Below are positions 4,972-5,213 of a stretch of DNA of 5,213 bases, one piece after another; within the stretch, counting starts at the first letter, position 1, and each line of letters begins with the position of its first letter. This DNA is from Neisseriales bacterium. GTDB lineage: Bacteria; Pseudomonadota; Gammaproteobacteria; Burkholderiales; UBA11063. The notes below the pieces were generated by a model. It saw nothing but the letters and a program-made list of their open reading frames with translations. It was not told the DNA's origin and ran no database searches. A program made the position numbers and the translations under genes. The DNA lies in assembly GCA_008017145.1 (NCBI GenBank), contig SSGY01000029.1, positions 1-5,213 of the forward strand, written 5' to 3'.

Positions 4972-5213
4972 AATTCAGCAAAAATAAAATCTATAACTTT
5001 TGCTTTGTTAGCCAGCGGAATAATGACTGGGTGTGGTAGTGGTGGTAGCAAAGTTGATTCTGCTCCTGTCAACTCTCAGGCTAAGCTGAGTTCCGATGAC
5101 TTAAATTTTATTTTTGTGCAGAGCTTTGAACCAAATGCGCAAGGAAATAATTTATCTATCACTGGCTTTAACCATTCATTACAGTTTGGGCAGTTGTTAA
5201 ACCAAATTACGGA
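4969..5213 (+). CDS. Lipoprotein with a histidine-phosphatase-like fold start (partial, runs off the window end)
   Basis: 81 complete codons are visible. Residues 1-22 form a lipoprotein signal peptide: Lys5 and Lys7, a hydrophobic core, and a lipobox ending TGC with Cys22 as the lipidation site, followed by a flexible GSGGS linker. The protein is thus anchored in the outer or inner membrane. From about residue 43, DDLNFIFVQSFEPN and then LSITGFNHSLQFGQLL follow the pattern of the histidine phosphatase (phosphoglycerate mutase-like) superfamily, in which a first strand ends in RHGE and LTxxGxxQAxxLGxxL follows. Here RHG is replaced by QSF, so the phosphate-accepting histidine is absent and normal catalysis is unlikely. 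The fold assignment rests on this short stretch. The start is TTG (see the Shine-Dalgarno entry). It lies just downstream of the transposase scraps; no clear promoter is seen. Confidence 0.6.
   Translation, partial: MNSAKIKSITFALLASGIMTGCGSGGSKVDSAPVNSQAKLSSDDLNFIFVQSFEPNAQGNNLSITGFNHSLQFGQLLNQIT

Noticed and set aside
1..5213. CRISPR array, tRNA or rRNA genes
   Set aside because: No regularly spaced direct repeats, cloverleaf arms or rRNA-like conserved blocks were seen on either strand.

Overview
The window is AT-rich and carries four protein genes that can be supported, two of them cut by the window edges, plus a stretch of dead insertion sequences. The organism looks like a low-GC Gram-negative bacterium. 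The evidence is a lipoprotein with a lipobox, a Kch-type potassium channel, an MHS-type major facilitator transporter, and IS3- and IS630-type transposase remnants. The sequence alone does not fix the genus. The gene order looks like ordinary chromosome that has collected a few mobile-element scars.

Layout: (1) 1-43, minus strand, is the first 14 codons of a protein with a signal peptide, with a convincing promoter at 122-151. (2) 44-350 is the divergent intergenic region; it holds that promoter, two mutually exclusive inverted repeats, and the guaC start signals. (3) 351-1337, plus strand, is guaC (GMP reductase, the short form best known from Firmicutes), followed by a good intrinsic terminator. 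(4) 1416-2561, minus strand, is a Kch-like six-TM potassium channel with an RCK/TrkA-N domain. Its full reading frame has no ATG, GTG or TTG near the expected N-terminus and seems to start at ATT behind a strong Shine-Dalgarno. (5) 2665-4029, minus strand, is a 12-TM MHS-like transporter lying upstream of the channel gene on the same strand. The 104-bp gap between them has its own extended -10 promoter set in palindromic repeats. (6) 4030-4968 has no intact gene. It holds two inverted repeats, a frameshifted C-terminal scrap of an IS3-family OrfB, and a decayed N-terminal piece of an IS630-like transposase. (7) From 4969 to the window end, plus strand, is the N-terminal part of a lipoprotein starting at TTG. 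It resembles the histidine phosphatase fold but lacks the RHG catalytic motif.

The genes do not form an evident pathway. guaC is a single-gene purine salvage unit. The transporter and K+ channel share strand and order but probably have separate promoters. No complete novel system is visible. The most unusual points are the likely AUU start of the channel gene, the catalytically altered lipoprotein, changed signature motifs in GuaC and the transporter, and the inverted repeats in the intergenic regions.
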